Origin: Enterococcus sp. HY326
GTDB taxonomy: Bacteria; Bacillota; Bacilli; Lactobacillales; Enterococcaceae
Direction of reading: 5' to 3'
DNA length: 64,000 nt
NCBI RefSeq assembly: GCF_026157065.1
Contig: NZ_JANLGQ010000003.1
Location: 434,001 to 498,000, forward strand
The translations under genes were made by a program, and so were the position numbers. The notes below the pieces were generated by a model. The model did not search any database. It was not told where the DNA came from and saw only the letters and a program-made list of their open reading frames with translations. Below are positions 1 through 8,436 of this stretch, piece by piece. Numbering within the stretch: position 1 is the stretch's first letter; each line of letters begins with the position of its first letter.

Positions 1-104
1 TGGCTAATCTTCTCAGCAAACAAATTGATATTCCTGTTTTTACAAAAGCCAAGGCTTTAGCGAAAACTGAAACGCCTGATTTGAAAAAAGTTCCGAGTGT
101 CTAA
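1..104 (+). CDS. 3' end of an unidentified protein gene
   Basis: An open frame runs in from the left edge and stops at TAA 102-104. The visible tail is about 33 residues and ends in ETPDLKKVPSV. It is too short to assign to a family. A strong terminator hairpin follows 14 bases after the stop, which supports this being the true end of a plus-strand gene. The function cannot be stated from what is visible. Confidence 0.6.
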   Translation, partial: ANLLSKQIDIPVFTKAKALAKTETPDLKKVPSV

Positions 105-117
105 AACGCATAATGTG

Positions 118-157
118 AAAAGACCAAAGTCTGCGCAGACTTTGGTCTTTTCTTTTA
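118..157 (+). terminator. Intrinsic terminator of the upstream gene
   Basis: A perfect 34-base palindrome (118-151, centre between 134 and 135, core GTCTGCGCAGAC) ends in TTTT and is followed by more pyrimidine-rich sequence. It sits directly behind the truncated gene at the window edge. Confidence 0.85.
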
Positions 158-183
158 CTATCAAAAAAGGGTAGGAGTATAAA

Positions 184-267
184 ATGAAATCTGCGGTCGT
201 CAGATTTGCCAAACTTTGTCATCGGCTGAAAAAGAAAGTTTTATACTATACAAATATCTTAGCATAG
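184..267 (+). CDS. Possible 27-residue basic peptide
   Basis: ATG 184 is preceded by TAGGAG at a spacing of six to seven bases and opens a 27-codon frame ending at TAG 265-267. The peptide is basic (start MKSAVVRFAKL, middle HRLKKK). The frame lies between two hairpins and its stop codon touches the second. No promoter is obvious, so it would depend on readthrough from the left. It may be a chance ORF; only the ribosome binding site and the flanking hairpins support it. Confidence 0.25.
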   Translation: MKSAVVRFAKLCHRLKKKVLYYTNILA

Positions 268-316
268 CGACCTAAATTCTCTAGTAATTGTGCTGGAGGT
301 CGCAAGCATTTTTTTA
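267..316 (+). terminator. Second hairpin with T-run
   Basis: GCGACCT (267-273) pairs with AGGTCGC (297-303), followed by AAGCA and seven T residues. It reads as a plus-strand terminator although no clear gene precedes it, apart from the small ORF at 184-267. Confidence 0.6.
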
Positions 317-329
317 AAAATACAAAGAA

Positions 330-950
330 TTATTGTGGTCGCTCTATTTCAATAATATTGCTTAAGTGACCATAAAAATTCCCGGCGAGACGGGAAACCG
401 GCTGAAACGCTTCGGGTAAGATATATTGATTTTTTTCGTCAAAGATAGCCTCATCAAAGTGAAATTCTAAAATTTCTAAGATAAATAAATCACTGATGAT
501 TTCACCCTCGTGATCTTTGATTGGGAGATATTGATGGACAACGGCTTCCATGCGAATTTGAGCGTCAGCAATGGCCGGCACTTGAATGGCTCTGCTGTCA
601 GTTAATTCAAGCTCTAAATTATCCAATTCACTTTGCTCGCTTTCAAGGCTGGCCGCTGTTTGATTCATGCTTTCTAAGACGGCATCATTGACTAAATGAA
701 TCACCGTTTGGCCATTGTCCAATAAGTTGCGGGCGCTATCCTTCAGCTGCCCGTTTTTCCGATTGATTGATACGCTGACTAAAGCGACTTCTTTAGCCAC
801 GACATTGAAATAACTAAAGGGGGCCGCATTTACAACGCCATTTTTTTTATTGTGGGTGGTTAACCAAGCAATTGGCCGGGGAATAATACTGCCCGTTAGG
901 AATTTGTAAATCTGTTTGGTGGTTAAATCTGCCGCTTTAAAATGAATCAT
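330..950 (-). CDS. Flavin reductase family (FMN-binding split barrel) protein
   Basis: The 206-residue product belongs to the flavin reductase-like FMN-binding split-barrel family. The signature is the N-terminal run SIIPRPIAWLTT (about residues 21-32) followed by NAAPFSYFNVV, which is typical of the FMN phosphate-binding region. Such proteins reduce FMN with NAD(P)H or carry bound FMN; the substrate here is unknown. A Shine-Dalgarno sequence (AGGAGG on the minus strand, near 962-967) lies at good spacing from ATG 950. The next minus-strand gene upstream is the ring-cleaving dioxygenase, so the two could both serve aromatic or quinone detoxification, but they are about 220 bases apart and need not share a transcript. 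The protein is soluble, with no signal peptide. Confidence 0.82.
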   Translation of the reverse strand: MIHFKAADLTTKQIYKFLTGSIIPRPIAWLTTHNKKNGVVNAAPFSYFNVVAKEVALVSVSINRKNGQLKDSARNLLDNGQTVIHLVNDAVLESMNQTAASLESEQSELDNLELELTDSRAIQVPAIADAQIRMEAVVHQYLPIKDHEGEIISDLFILEILEFHFDEAIFDEKNQYILPEAFQPVSRLAGNFYGHLSNIIEIERPQ

Positions 951-1106
951 CCTGTTGCGCCTCCTAGCTAAGTAATCAAAATTTGTTAATATTATTCCTG
1001 TTAATTTGCTTCATTCACTACTAGTTCTTTTAGAAAATCCACAACTTCCTTATTTGAAAAATGTCGCACTTATTTGCACTATGAAAAATATTTTTTCTCA
1101 GTAAAC

Positions 1107-1153
1107 AATAGGGTCGCCAAAAACCAAAGAATGGCTGCGGCAACCCTATTTTA
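1107..1153 (-). terminator. Hairpin downstream of the dioxygenase gene
   Basis: AATAGGGT (1107-1114) pairs with ACCCTATT (1143-1150), with additional inner pairing between TCGCC and GGC. It lies just beyond the stop of the dioxygenase gene. The minus-strand T-tract is poor, so efficiency is uncertain. Confidence 0.45.
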
Positions 1154-1168
1154 GCAATACTAATTAAA

Positions 1169-2143
1169 TTAAGCACGTTTTTGATTGGCATCTGAGGTAT
1201 CAAAAGGGCGCACAAAGTCTTCAATTTCTTGACGTTTTGGTTCTAAAAATGGCGGCAATGAAAGAATTTCACCGGCGTGTTCATAAGTTTCATCTTCTAG
1301 GAAGCCAGGGCCGTCGGTTGCCAATTCAAACAAGACACCAGGTGCGGCCATAAAGTATTCTGATTCAAAATAGAAGCGTTCAACAAAGCCTGAGTTTGGA
1401 AATTCCAATTCATTGATTTTTTGAATCCAAAATTGTAGGGCTTCAACATCGGCTACCCGCAAAGCTAAATGATGAACATTACCAAAGCCTTCGCCGGCTA
1501 ATGGCAGGTCTTCCCGATGCTCCACAATAATGGTAGCACCATTGCCGCCTTCGCCAATTTCAAATTGATAAAAATCACCGTCTTGGCCGGTTGCTTTAAA
1601 GCCTAAAACATCTTCTAAAACTAGACGCATGTGTTTAAGATTTTGGACAGTGACGAAAGCTGGTCCTAAGCCAATGATTGAATGTTCTGCTGGCACATTT
1701 GAATTTTTCCAAGGAGTTCCGCCAGCTACACCGACATTTTTTTCATCGGAAATTAATTGGTAGCGTTGGTTATCGAAGTCTTCAAATTCAAAATATTTTT
1801 TCCGGAAGCGTTCTTTAACTTCACCGTGTTCTACATTTTTTTCATTGAAACGATTGAGCCAATATTCTAATGAGGCATCGCTAGGTACTCTAAAGGAAGT
1901 CCGAGAAATTGTATTCGTGCCTTTCGTGCCTTTAGGAATATTTGGAAAGTCAAAAAACGTCATATCAGTGCCGGCAGAACCAGCGTCATCGGTAAAATAC
2001 AAATGATAAGTTGCAATATCATCTTGGTTGACCGTTTTTTTAATCATCCGCAGCCCTAAAATATCAGTAAAGAAGCGATAAATTTTTTCGGCACTGCTAG
2101 TCATTGCTGTTACATGGTGTAATCCTCTAATTTGTGTATCCAT
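1169..2143 (-). CDS. Ring-cleaving dioxygenase of the glyoxalase/VOC superfamily (MhqO-like)
   Basis: The 324-residue protein carries two VOC (glyoxalase-fold) modules. The first starts at GLHHVTAM (near residue 6) and the second, around the middle, contains GNVHHLALRV; both His-containing motifs are typical metal-binding strands. A late Glu in VLFELATDGPGF would complete the site. These are features of the MhqA/MhqO group of extradiol-type dioxygenases that act on hydroquinones and catechols in Firmicutes. The open frame extends to 2329, but I chose ATG 2143 because it has AGGAGG just upstream and matches the family N-terminus; the extension overlaps the promoter. A consensus-like promoter with a palindromic operator lies at 2207-2248 and is shared in form with the azoreductase gene near 35.7 kb. 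Confidence 0.88.
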   Translation of the reverse strand: MDTQIRGLHHVTAMTSSAEKIYRFFTDILGLRMIKKTVNQDDIATYHLYFTDDAGSAGTDMTFFDFPNIPKGTKGTNTISRTSFRVPSDASLEYWLNRFNEKNVEHGEVKERFRKKYFEFEDFDNQRYQLISDEKNVGVAGGTPWKNSNVPAEHSIIGLGPAFVTVQNLKHMRLVLEDVLGFKATGQDGDFYQFEIGEGGNGATIIVEHREDLPLAGEGFGNVHHLALRVADVEALQFWIQKINELEFPNSGFVERFYFESEYFMAAPGVLFELATDGPGFLEDETYEHAGEILSLPPFLEPKRQEIEDFVRPFDTSDANQKRA

Positions 2144-2206
2144 TTTAAAATTCCTCCTGAGTTGTTTTAAGGTGCCCACTTTGAGTTGCCTCAACCAGAA
2201 CCTGTT

Positions 2207-2248
2207 CTTACTAAAAGTAAGTATAAAGGTTTTTACTCTTTTTGACAA
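2207..2248 (-). promoter_or_regulatory. Promoter and operator of the dioxygenase gene
   Basis: Reading the minus strand: -35 TTGTCA (2243-2248), 17-bp spacer, -10 TATACT (2220-2225). Immediately downstream, overlapping the -10, is the palindrome CTTACT-TTT-AGTAAG (2207-2221). Its position suits a repressor. Bases 2210-2223 are identical to 35714-35727 in front of the azoreductase gene. Confidence 0.75.
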
Positions 2249-2328
2249 ACAAATAGGCTTTGACAAATTTTTTTGGATAGCAAATAATAAAGGCAACAAT
2301 CTATTTGGAAAATTAAGGAGCTGGAGCA

Positions 2329-2982
2329 ATGACGATTAAACGGATTTTTTTTGATTTAGACGGTACCTTGACGGATTCAAGCGAAGGGATTTTCAATTCG
2401 GTGCGTTATGCCATAAAGAAATTTGATTATCCAGAGCCAAGCTTGACTGAATTGCGGGGCTATGTTGGCCCACCTCTGCTAGCGTCTTTTATGGAAAACT
2501 ATCAGCTGACTGAAGCGCAAGGGCAGGAAATGGTTCAGGCCTATCGGGAATATTATACCGATCAAGGAATGAAGGAATTATTTGTTTATCAGGGAATTCC
2601 CGAAGTCTTAGCACAATTAAAAGAAAATTATCAGCTATCGGTTGCCACCTCCAAGCCCGAAATTTTTGCCAAGCAAATTATTCAGACAACTGACTTGGCC
2701 AAGTATTTCTCTGGAATTTTTGGGGCAGACTTAGAAAGTCAGCGGGTCGCAAAGGCCGATGTTATCCACTATGGCTTAGCTGAATTAGGCCAAACAAATC
2801 CAAAGGAAGTTATCATGGTAGGTGATCGCTCCCATGATATTCTGGGGGCTGGAGAAAATAATATGTCAGCAGTCGGTGTTCTTTATGGCTTTGGCGACCT
2901 GGAAGAACTAAGTTCAGCCGGAGCAAAATGGTTAGCTGAAAAACCAACAGATTTAATTGGAATTTTTCAAAAATTTAGTTAG
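2329..2982 (+). CDS. HAD-family phosphatase (phosphoglycolate phosphatase/PpaX type)
   Basis: This 217-residue protein is a HAD subfamily IA hydrolase. Motif I is FFDLDGTLTDS (nucleophile Asp near residue 9), motif II is in SVATSKPE (Thr-Ser region about 105-111), the Lys of motif III lies downstream, and motif IV is MVGDRSHDILGA. The small alpha-helical cap between motifs I and II is the type found in phosphoglycolate and pyrophosphate phosphatases; the substrate cannot be told from sequence. ATG 2329 follows AAGGAG. The gene stands alone, divergent from the dioxygenase and closed by its own terminator. Confidence 0.87.
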   Translation: MTIKRIFFDLDGTLTDSSEGIFNSVRYAIKKFDYPEPSLTELRGYVGPPLLASFMENYQLTEAQGQEMVQAYREYYTDQGMKELFVYQGIPEVLAQLKENYQLSVATSKPEIFAKQIIQTTDLAKYFSGIFGADLESQRVAKADVIHYGLAELGQTNPKEVIMVGDRSHDILGAGENNMSAVGVLYGFGDLEELSSAGAKWLAEKPTDLIGIFQKFS

Positions 2983-2996
2983 TTCACTAGCAAACC

Positions 2997-3040
2997 AAAA
3001 TGCCCCTCAACTAAGTTAATGGTTGAAGGGCATTTTATTT
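2997..3040 (+). terminator. Terminator of the HAD phosphatase gene
   Basis: AAAATGCCC-C-TCAAC pairs with GTTGA-A-GGGCATTTT with one mismatch, then TATTT. The stem is long and symmetrical. Confidence 0.85.
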
Positions 3041-3257
3041 GGTTCAATAACTGGAATTTTGGTTTTCACATTTAAGATGGCTAAGATAGTAGCGGGGAGT
3101 GACAGAGCTTCAAAAATTTGAATCTTCTAAAAGAAACTTGTAGTTTTTTTGAAATTATTTCAGGAGTCCTTTTTTAAATGCGAGCTAAATAAAAATGCTT
3201 TAGAACTGAACGACTCCCTAGTGCAAACCATTGCTGGCTTTTCATTTTTCTTTAAAA

Positions 3258-3812
3258 TCATTTTTCAATTTCTTTAATCACCCGAGCTGGATTGCCACCG
3301 AGAACGACATTGTCTGGGAATGATTTTGTCACAACAGCGCCAGCTGCTACTACAACATTGTTACCTAAAGTAACACCAGGCACGATGATGGCGCCGCCAC
3401 CAATCCAGACATTGTCGCCAATAGTTATGGCTTTGGTAAATTCAATCCCATCGTTGCGCTCCTGCGGATTTAACGGGTGAGCCGCAGTATATAACTGCAC
3501 GTTTGGGGCGAGCATGCAATTGTCACCAATCGTAATCGGACCACCATCTAAAAATGTACAATTAAAATTGGCGTAAAAATTTTCTCCCACATGAATATTA
3601 TAGCCATAGTCAAAGGCAACATTGGCTTCAACATGGACAGCGCCTTTTGAGCTACCAAAGGCTTCTTTGACAAGCTGGTTGCGCAAAGCTTCATTTTTTT
3701 CACTGTTGATGGCGGCCATTTTTTCTTTGGCCTTTTGTCGATCGACCACTAGGGTTGTCTCCCACGCTTCATAAAATTCACCAGAAATCATCTTTTCTTT
3801 TTCAGTTTTCAT
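3258..3812 (-). CDS. Sugar O-acetyltransferase (maltose/galactoside acetyltransferase family)
   Basis: The 184-residue protein has the Mac domain at the N-terminus (KMISGEFYEAWETTL) followed by a left-handed beta helix of hexapeptide repeats, seen in ITIGDNVWIGGGAIIVPGV and the following NNVVVAAGAVVTK. The likely catalytic His is in YTAAHPLNP. The length matches Maa/LacA-type acetyl-CoA:sugar acetyltransferases (about 185 residues). The frame opens at 3899, but ATG 3812 follows GGAGGA and begins with the family's usual MKTEKEKM-like start. The physiological acceptor sugar is not known for most members. The gene is flanked by non-coding DNA, and no clear terminator is seen behind it. Confidence 0.9.
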   Translation of the reverse strand: MKTEKEKMISGEFYEAWETTLVVDRQKAKEKMAAINSEKNEALRNQLVKEAFGSSKGAVHVEANVAFDYGYNIHVGENFYANFNCTFLDGGPITIGDNCMLAPNVQLYTAAHPLNPQERNDGIEFTKAITIGDNVWIGGGAIIVPGVTLGNNVVVAAGAVVTKSFPDNVVLGGNPARVIKEIEK

Positions 3813-4075
3813 TTTATTCCTCCAATTTTTATTAGTTTTATTATAGCGGAATAGTGTGAGGACGGGATGATTTTTTTGACGATAGACAGTCAAAACCAAC
3901 GTGTCTGTATCGCTATACCTCTTACTAAGTTAATTTGCTGAGAATGAGCTTTGTAACGCCAACAGCTGAAATACTGGAAAACCAATTTTAAAATTTGCTG
4001 AATTTTTTAGAATAGTTTCGAGAGCTACTTCGCTGATACTTGTTTGGTACCTGGCTTTCAATAAAAATTTTCAAG

Positions 4076-4119
4076 AAAAAAAACCTGCGAGGATTTAGCT
4101 AAAAACTAAATCCCCGCAA
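4076..4119 (-). terminator. Terminator of the AraC-family gene
   Basis: On the minus strand TTGCGGGGATTTAG pairs with CTAAATCCTCGCA (one mismatch), followed by a run of eight T residues. It lies about 50 bases beyond the stop at 4172. Confidence 0.8.
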
Positions 4120-4171
4120 GTATTGAGTAGAATAAAAATTAAACTAACTTTTTTTAAAGGTTTTCCCAGAA

Positions 4172-5029
4172 TTATTTGCTCTTAGGTTTAACAGGAAACC
4201 AAACTTGGAATTCGGCATTCTGAGGGTCTGCATTTAAATAGACTTCAATGTCTGGTAGATTGGCATACTCATAGCCTGAGGTTGGCAGCCATTCGGTGTA
4301 AATTCTTTTTTGCAGTTCTTGAATGGAAGTCGGCATCGTACCCGTACCAGAAAAAACAGCCCATGTAGCTGCTGGAATCTCAAAGGATTTAAAATCAGCA
4401 ACTTTTTGATCAGTGGCAACTCCAATGACATACTCCCATTTTTCTGCATTCATTTCAGTCATGTAACTAACACCTAAAACTCCCGGCACATCTTGGCCCA
4501 TCAAAGGAAAAAGTTTTTCCAGTGCGCCTGCTTGACTAGTTTCATTCCAAAATTCAGGAATGAGTCGCTGACTTTTCTCCATGTCTTTGTCTAAGGTCAA
4601 ACTTGGCCCCGTGACGGTAAAACTTGATTTTTCGATGATTTGATATTCCATTTTTTCGACTCCTCTGATTTGGATGGCAAAATTTAACTGGGGATAACTC
4701 ACTAAAACGGCTCCGTTTTGTTTAGCGGCCTGCGGGGTGATGCCGTGAATACTTTTGAAGGCCCGATTAAAAGCAGTCGGGGAATCGTAGCCGTATTTCA
4801 ATGCAACATCGATTACTTTGGCGCCGTGCTGCAAATCGACACCAGCCAGACTCATTTTGCGCCGCCGCAAATATTCTCCTAAAGAAACATCCGCCATATA
4901 AGAAAACATCCGCTGATAATGATAAGTCGAACAGCGGGCAATCTTGGCTGCCTCATCAATCGAGACTGTTTCCGTTAGATTTTCTTCCAAATAAGCTAAA
5001 CTTAAATTTAGTTGTGTTAACCAATCCAT
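4172..5029 (-). CDS. AraC-family regulator with GyrI-like effector domain
   Basis: The 285-residue protein begins with an AraC/XylS double helix-turn-helix (about residues 8-105): AAKIARCSTYHYQRMF is the first HTH, and DVALKYGYDSPTAFNRAFKSIHGITP is the second with the family signature. Residues from about 126 to the end form a GyrI-like (Rob/SOUL-type) small-molecule binding domain, with the usual VWFPVK ending. Regulators with this build (Rob/SoxS-like with an effector domain) often respond to hydrophobic or cationic compounds and control efflux or detoxification genes. ATG 5029 is the first Met of the domain-matching frame, with a GAGGTGG Shine-Dalgarno. No neighbouring target gene is evident; fba lies divergently 280 bases away. 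Confidence 0.88.
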   Translation of the reverse strand: MDWLTQLNLSLAYLEENLTETVSIDEAAKIARCSTYHYQRMFSYMADVSLGEYLRRRKMSLAGVDLQHGAKVIDVALKYGYDSPTAFNRAFKSIHGITPQAAKQNGAVLVSYPQLNFAIQIRGVEKMEYQIIEKSSFTVTGPSLTLDKDMEKSQRLIPEFWNETSQAGALEKLFPLMGQDVPGVLGVSYMTEMNAEKWEYVIGVATDQKVADFKSFEIPAATWAVFSGTGTMPTSIQELQKRIYTEWLPTSGYEYANLPDIEVYLNADPQNAEFQVWFPVKPKSK

Positions 5030-5310
5030 TTTGCCACCTCAGTTATTTACCAATCGTTTTGGTATGTCTATAGTTTAAAGGTTGTGAAAAAACTTTACCT
5101 CTTTATTTTGACACAGGTTTTAGGAGCTTTTCAAGTAGGAAAAGCCTTCAGGTGAGAAAATCTTTGTGAAAAATATGTAAGGCCTTGTGAAATTTCCAAT
5201 AAAACGTGTTTTTAGTAGAAAAGTACCTTAATGTCTGATAGAATATAAACGTTGGTTGGACAAGGTCCGACAAAAAACAAAGTTTATTTAAAACTAGGAG
5301 GAATATTATT

Positions 5311-6180
5311 ATGCCAGTAGTATCAGGAGCTGAATTTTTACAAGCTGCTCGTAAAGGTGGATATGCCGTAGGTGGATTTAACACCAACAACTTAGAATGG
5401 ACGCAAGCGATTTTGAAAGCTGCGGAAGCTAAGAAAACACCTGTTTTAATCCAAACTTCAATGGGTGCTGCTAAATATATGGGCGGCTACAAATTGGCTA
5501 AAGACTTAGTAACTGATTTAGTTGAATCAATGAACATCACTGTTCCAGTTGCGATTCACTTAGATCACGGTGACTACGAAGCTGCTTTAGAATGTATCGA
5601 AGTTGGCTACACTTCAGTTATGTTCGATGGTTCTCATTTACCATTCGAAGAAAACTTGAAATTAGCTAAAGATGTTGTAGAAAAAGCTCACGCTAAAGGC
5701 GTTTCTGTAGAATGTGAAGTTGGTTCTATCGGCGGTGAAGAAGATGGTATCATCGGCGCTGGTGAATTAGCAGATATCGAAGAATGTAAACAAATGGTCG
5801 CAACTGGTATCGACTACTTAGCATGTGGTATCGGTAATATCCACGGTGTTTACCCTGCAAACTGGAAAGGTTTAGCATTTGACCACTTACAAGCAATTGC
5901 TGATGCAGTTGGTCATGATGTACCTCTAGTATTACACGGTGGCTCAGGTATTCCTAAAGAACAAATCCAAAAAGCAATTTCAATGGGTGTCTCTAAAGTT
6001 AACGTGAATACTGAATTCCAATTATCATTTGCTAAAGCTACTCGTGAATACATTGAAGCTGGCAAAGATTTAGAAGGCAAAGGCTTTGACCCTCGTAAAT
6101 TATTAGCACCAGGTGTTGCAGCAATCGTTAAAGATGCTGAAGAACATATCGACTGGTTCGGTTCTGCTGGTAAAGCATAA
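5311..6180 (+). CDS. fba: Class II fructose-bisphosphate aldolase
   Basis: The 289-residue enzyme cleaves fructose 1,6-bisphosphate to dihydroxyacetone phosphate and glyceraldehyde 3-phosphate in glycolysis. AIHLDHGDYE (residues 81-90) supplies the catalytic Asp and a zinc His; YLACGIGNIHGVY and VLHGGSGIP contain the other metal and phosphate-binding residues of class II aldolases. Length is as usual for the Firmicute branch. ATG 5311 follows a strong AGGAGGA at good spacing. Codon use is visibly biased (GGT, TTA, GCT, AAA repeated), as in very highly expressed genes and unlike the neighbours. The downstream order murA paralogue, rho, rpmE2 matches the fba region known in Bacillus and Enterococcus, here interrupted by one minus-strand regulator. 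Confidence 0.97.
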   Translation: MPVVSGAEFLQAARKGGYAVGGFNTNNLEWTQAILKAAEAKKTPVLIQTSMGAAKYMGGYKLAKDLVTDLVESMNITVPVAIHLDHGDYEAALECIEVGYTSVMFDGSHLPFEENLKLAKDVVEKAHAKGVSVECEVGSIGGEEDGIIGAGELADIEECKQMVATGIDYLACGIGNIHGVYPANWKGLAFDHLQAIADAVGHDVPLVLHGGSGIPKEQIQKAISMGVSKVNVNTEFQLSFAKATREYIEAGKDLEGKGFDPRKLLAPGVAAIVKDAEEHIDWFGSAGKA

Positions 6181-6195
6181 TTAAATTTTCGATGA

Positions 6196-6231
6196 ATAAA
6201 AAAACTGTCCAGTGATGGGCAGTTTTTTATT
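6196..6231. terminator. Bidirectional terminator between fba and the XRE gene
   Basis: ATAAAAAACTGTCC pairs with GGGCAGTTTTTTAT with a single mismatch. A runs on one side and T runs on the other let it serve both the plus-strand fba and the convergent minus-strand gene, whose stop lies within it. Confidence 0.85.
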
Positions 6232-6976
6232 TTGAATTAAACTGTTGAAATAAATTTTCGCCGCTTACAATACTGGAAATAAGTTTTTGCTGATCGATTA
6301 CGGGGATGTTTTGCCGCTCTAAAAAAGCGGCAAATTGCGGTAAGAATTCCTTCACAGGCATCTCCAAATTTAAAGGAAATTTTTTATCGCCACTAATCAA
6401 AGACAGCGTGAAGCTATCTGGCCCAAAGTCAAAGGGTGAAGTACGGATTTTTCGCCGGTAAAGCAAGGTGACTTCTTGGAGATTTTGGTACCCAATGAAA
6501 TTTATCTCAGGTTTTTGTTTAAGCAGTTGTTTGATTTTTCCTAACGGCTTTTTTGAATAGGTAGCCACAGAAATGCCACTTTGTTCAATAACCCAATAGT
6601 CAGTGAAAGCTATTGGTAGCATCAGAAGCAAGAGTACCACGAGAGCAATCAAAAAATTCATCAAGAAATTGCCGACCATCTGACTGATAATAAGCGCAAA
6701 AAGCAGACAATAACCAATTAGCAGCAGGCTATTTTGTTTTTGATAGCGTTTACCGATGCGATACGGCTTTTTAAAAAAAGGGCTGCCTTGCACTAGCTCA
6801 TCTATTGAGATATTGTATAAATCTGACAGCGCCAATAAATTATCCACATTCGGAACAGATTGCCCCAACTCCCATTTCGAAACAGCTTGCGTTGTAACAA
6901 AAAGTTTTGTGGCGACTTGCTGCTGGGTCAAACAATTTTGTTTGCGATAATTTTTTAATAGTTGACTAAGCTCCAT
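6227..6976 (-). CDS. XRE-family regulator with membrane-anchored C-terminal half
   Basis: Residues about 5-60 are a Cro/CI-type helix-turn-helix (TQQQVATKLFVTTQAVSKWELGQSVP). After a linker, residues about 83-128 form two transmembrane helices (LLLIGYCLLFALIISQMVG and a following LIVALVVLLLLMLPIAF-like stretch), and the C-terminal 115 residues look like a soluble domain. The architecture suggests a membrane-tethered DNA-binding protein; I do not recognise the C-terminal domain. ATG 6976 has GGAGGGG upstream. The gene stands alone between fba and murA2, convergent with fba, and is absent from the corresponding place in the classical Bacillus cluster. The DNA targets are unknown. Confidence 0.75.
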   Translation of the reverse strand: MELSQLLKNYRKQNCLTQQQVATKLFVTTQAVSKWELGQSVPNVDNLLALSDLYNISIDELVQGSPFFKKPYRIGKRYQKQNSLLLIGYCLLFALIISQMVGNFLMNFLIALVVLLLLMLPIAFTDYWVIEQSGISVATYSKKPLGKIKQLLKQKPEINFIGYQNLQEVTLLYRRKIRTSPFDFGPDSFTLSLISGDKKFPLNLEMPVKEFLPQFAAFLERQNIPVIDQQKLISSIVSGENLFQQFNSK

Positions 6977-7158
6977 AAAATCCCCTCCCTACAAGTTTAG
7001 CTTACTATTTTCTTTTAAAATCAACAATCAACTAGCAGTTGTAACGGGTATATTCTTCAAAAAACCAGCAATTCTCGCCGCTGCATATCATCCTAAATAG
7101 AAATATGGTAAGATAAAAAGGGTTTCAACTAGAAAAAATAAATATAGGTGACTTATAT

Positions 7159-8436
7159 ATGAAAAAATTAGTAATCAACGGCGGTCGGCCTTTATCAGGT
7201 GAAGTAACCGTCAGCGGCGCTAAAAACAGTGCCGTCGCATTAATCCCCGCTGCTATCCTTGCTGACTCTCCGGTAATTTTAGATGGTGTCCCCGACATTC
7301 AAGATGTGCATTCCCTTATTGAAATTTTAGAAATCATGGGTGCTGAAGTCACCTTTGAAAATAATCAAATGACGATTGACCCCCGTGGCTTAGTTTCAAT
7401 TCCAATGCCCAGCGGAAAAATTAACAGCTTGCGGGCATCCTATTATTTTATGGGCTCTTTGTTAGGAAAGTTTGGTGAAGCAGTGGTTGGACTACCTGGC
7501 GGCTGTTATTTAGGACCACGGCCAATTGATTTGCACATTAAGGGCTTTGAAGCTTTAGGCGCTGCTGTCAGCAATGAACATGGTGCGATGTATTTGCGGA
7601 CTAAAGCAGCTGGTTTAAACGGAACACGTATTTTTATGGATATGGTATCGATTGGCGCTACAATCAATGTGATGCTGGCTGCAGTGAAAGCAGAAGGCAA
7701 AACAATTATTGAAAATGCTGCTAGAGAACCAGAAATTATCGATGTGGCGACCCTGCTAAATAATATGGGGGCCAACATTCGTGGAGCAGGTACGGATATT
7801 ATTCGGATTGAAGGCGTCAAAGAGTTGCACGGTTGCCGCCATTCAATTATTCCCGATCGCATTGAAGCGGGAACTTATTTGTCGATGGCCGCTGTGATGG
7901 GTGCGGGTGAAGGCATTGTGGTGAAAAATGTCATTTTTGAACATTTGGAAAGTTTTATTGCGAAGCTGCAGGAAATTGGTGTCCATATGGAAATTTCTGA
8001 GGATGCGATTAAAGTGTTTCCAACGGAAGAATTACAGGCAGTCAGTGTCAAAACTTTCCCTTATCCCGGCTTTGCTACCGATTTGCAACAACCGATTACG
8101 CCACTTTTATTAAAAGCGCAGGGGCGGGGAGAAATTTTGGATACCATTTATTCTAAACGTGTGAATCATGTGCAGGAATTAGCCCGGATGGGAGCCAATA
8201 TTTCAGTCAAAGAAAATTTAATTGTCACAGAAGGTCCTTCCGAGTTGCAGGGGGCTGAAGTGGTTGCTTCTGATTTACGAGCTGGTGCTTGCTTGGTGAT
8301 TGCCGGCTTGATGGCGAGCGGTACGACGACGATTTACAACGTGGAATATATTTTAAGAGGTTATGATCACATTGTTGAGAAATTAACCAATCTTGGTGCG
8401 GATATCAAGATGATTGAGGAAGAGGAAAAAGCATGA
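7159..8436 (+). CDS. murA2: UDP-N-acetylglucosamine 1-carboxyvinyltransferase, second paralogue
   Basis: The 425-residue enzyme transfers enolpyruvate from PEP to UDP-GlcNAc, the first committed step of peptidoglycan synthesis in the cytoplasm. [16 protein letters not shown] (about 111-126) contains the PEP-reactive Cys116, the fosfomycin target, so the protein should be active and fosfomycin-sensitive in principle. The N-terminal [18 protein letters not shown] is the UDP-GlcNAc-binding signature. Low-GC Gram-positives carry two copies; the one beside rho and rpmE is the MurAB/MurZ type. A weak AGGTGA precedes ATG 7159. The gene overlaps rho by four bases (ATGA), so the two are translationally coupled. 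Confidence 0.95.
   Translation: MKKLVINGGRPLSGEVTVSGAKNSAVALIPAAILADSPVILDGVPDIQDVHSLIEILEIMGAEVTFENNQMTIDPRGLVSIPMPSGKINSLRASYYFMGSLLGKFGEAVVGLPGGCYLGPRPIDLHIKGFEALGAAVSNEHGAMYLRTKAAGLNGTRIFMDMVSIGATINVMLAAVKAEGKTIIENAAREPEIIDVATLLNNMGANIRGAGTDIIRIEGVKELHGCRHSIIPDRIEAGTYLSMAAVMGAGEGIVVKNVIFEHLESFIAKLQEIGVHMEISEDAIKVFPTEELQAVSVKTFPYPGFATDLQQPITPLLLKAQGRGEILDTIYSKRVNHVQELARMGANISVKENLIVTEGPSELQGAEVVASDLRAGACLVIAGLMASGTTTIYNVEYILRGYDHIVEKLTNLGADIKMIEEEEKA

Noticed and set aside
2144-2329. N-terminal extension of the dioxygenase frame to 2329
   Set aside because: The extra 62 residues are low in family similarity and run through the promoter and operator; ATG 2143 has a good ribosome binding site.
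7506-7862. 118-codon minus-strand ORF inside murA2
   Set aside because: It lies wholly antisense to a strongly conserved gene and has no start signal.
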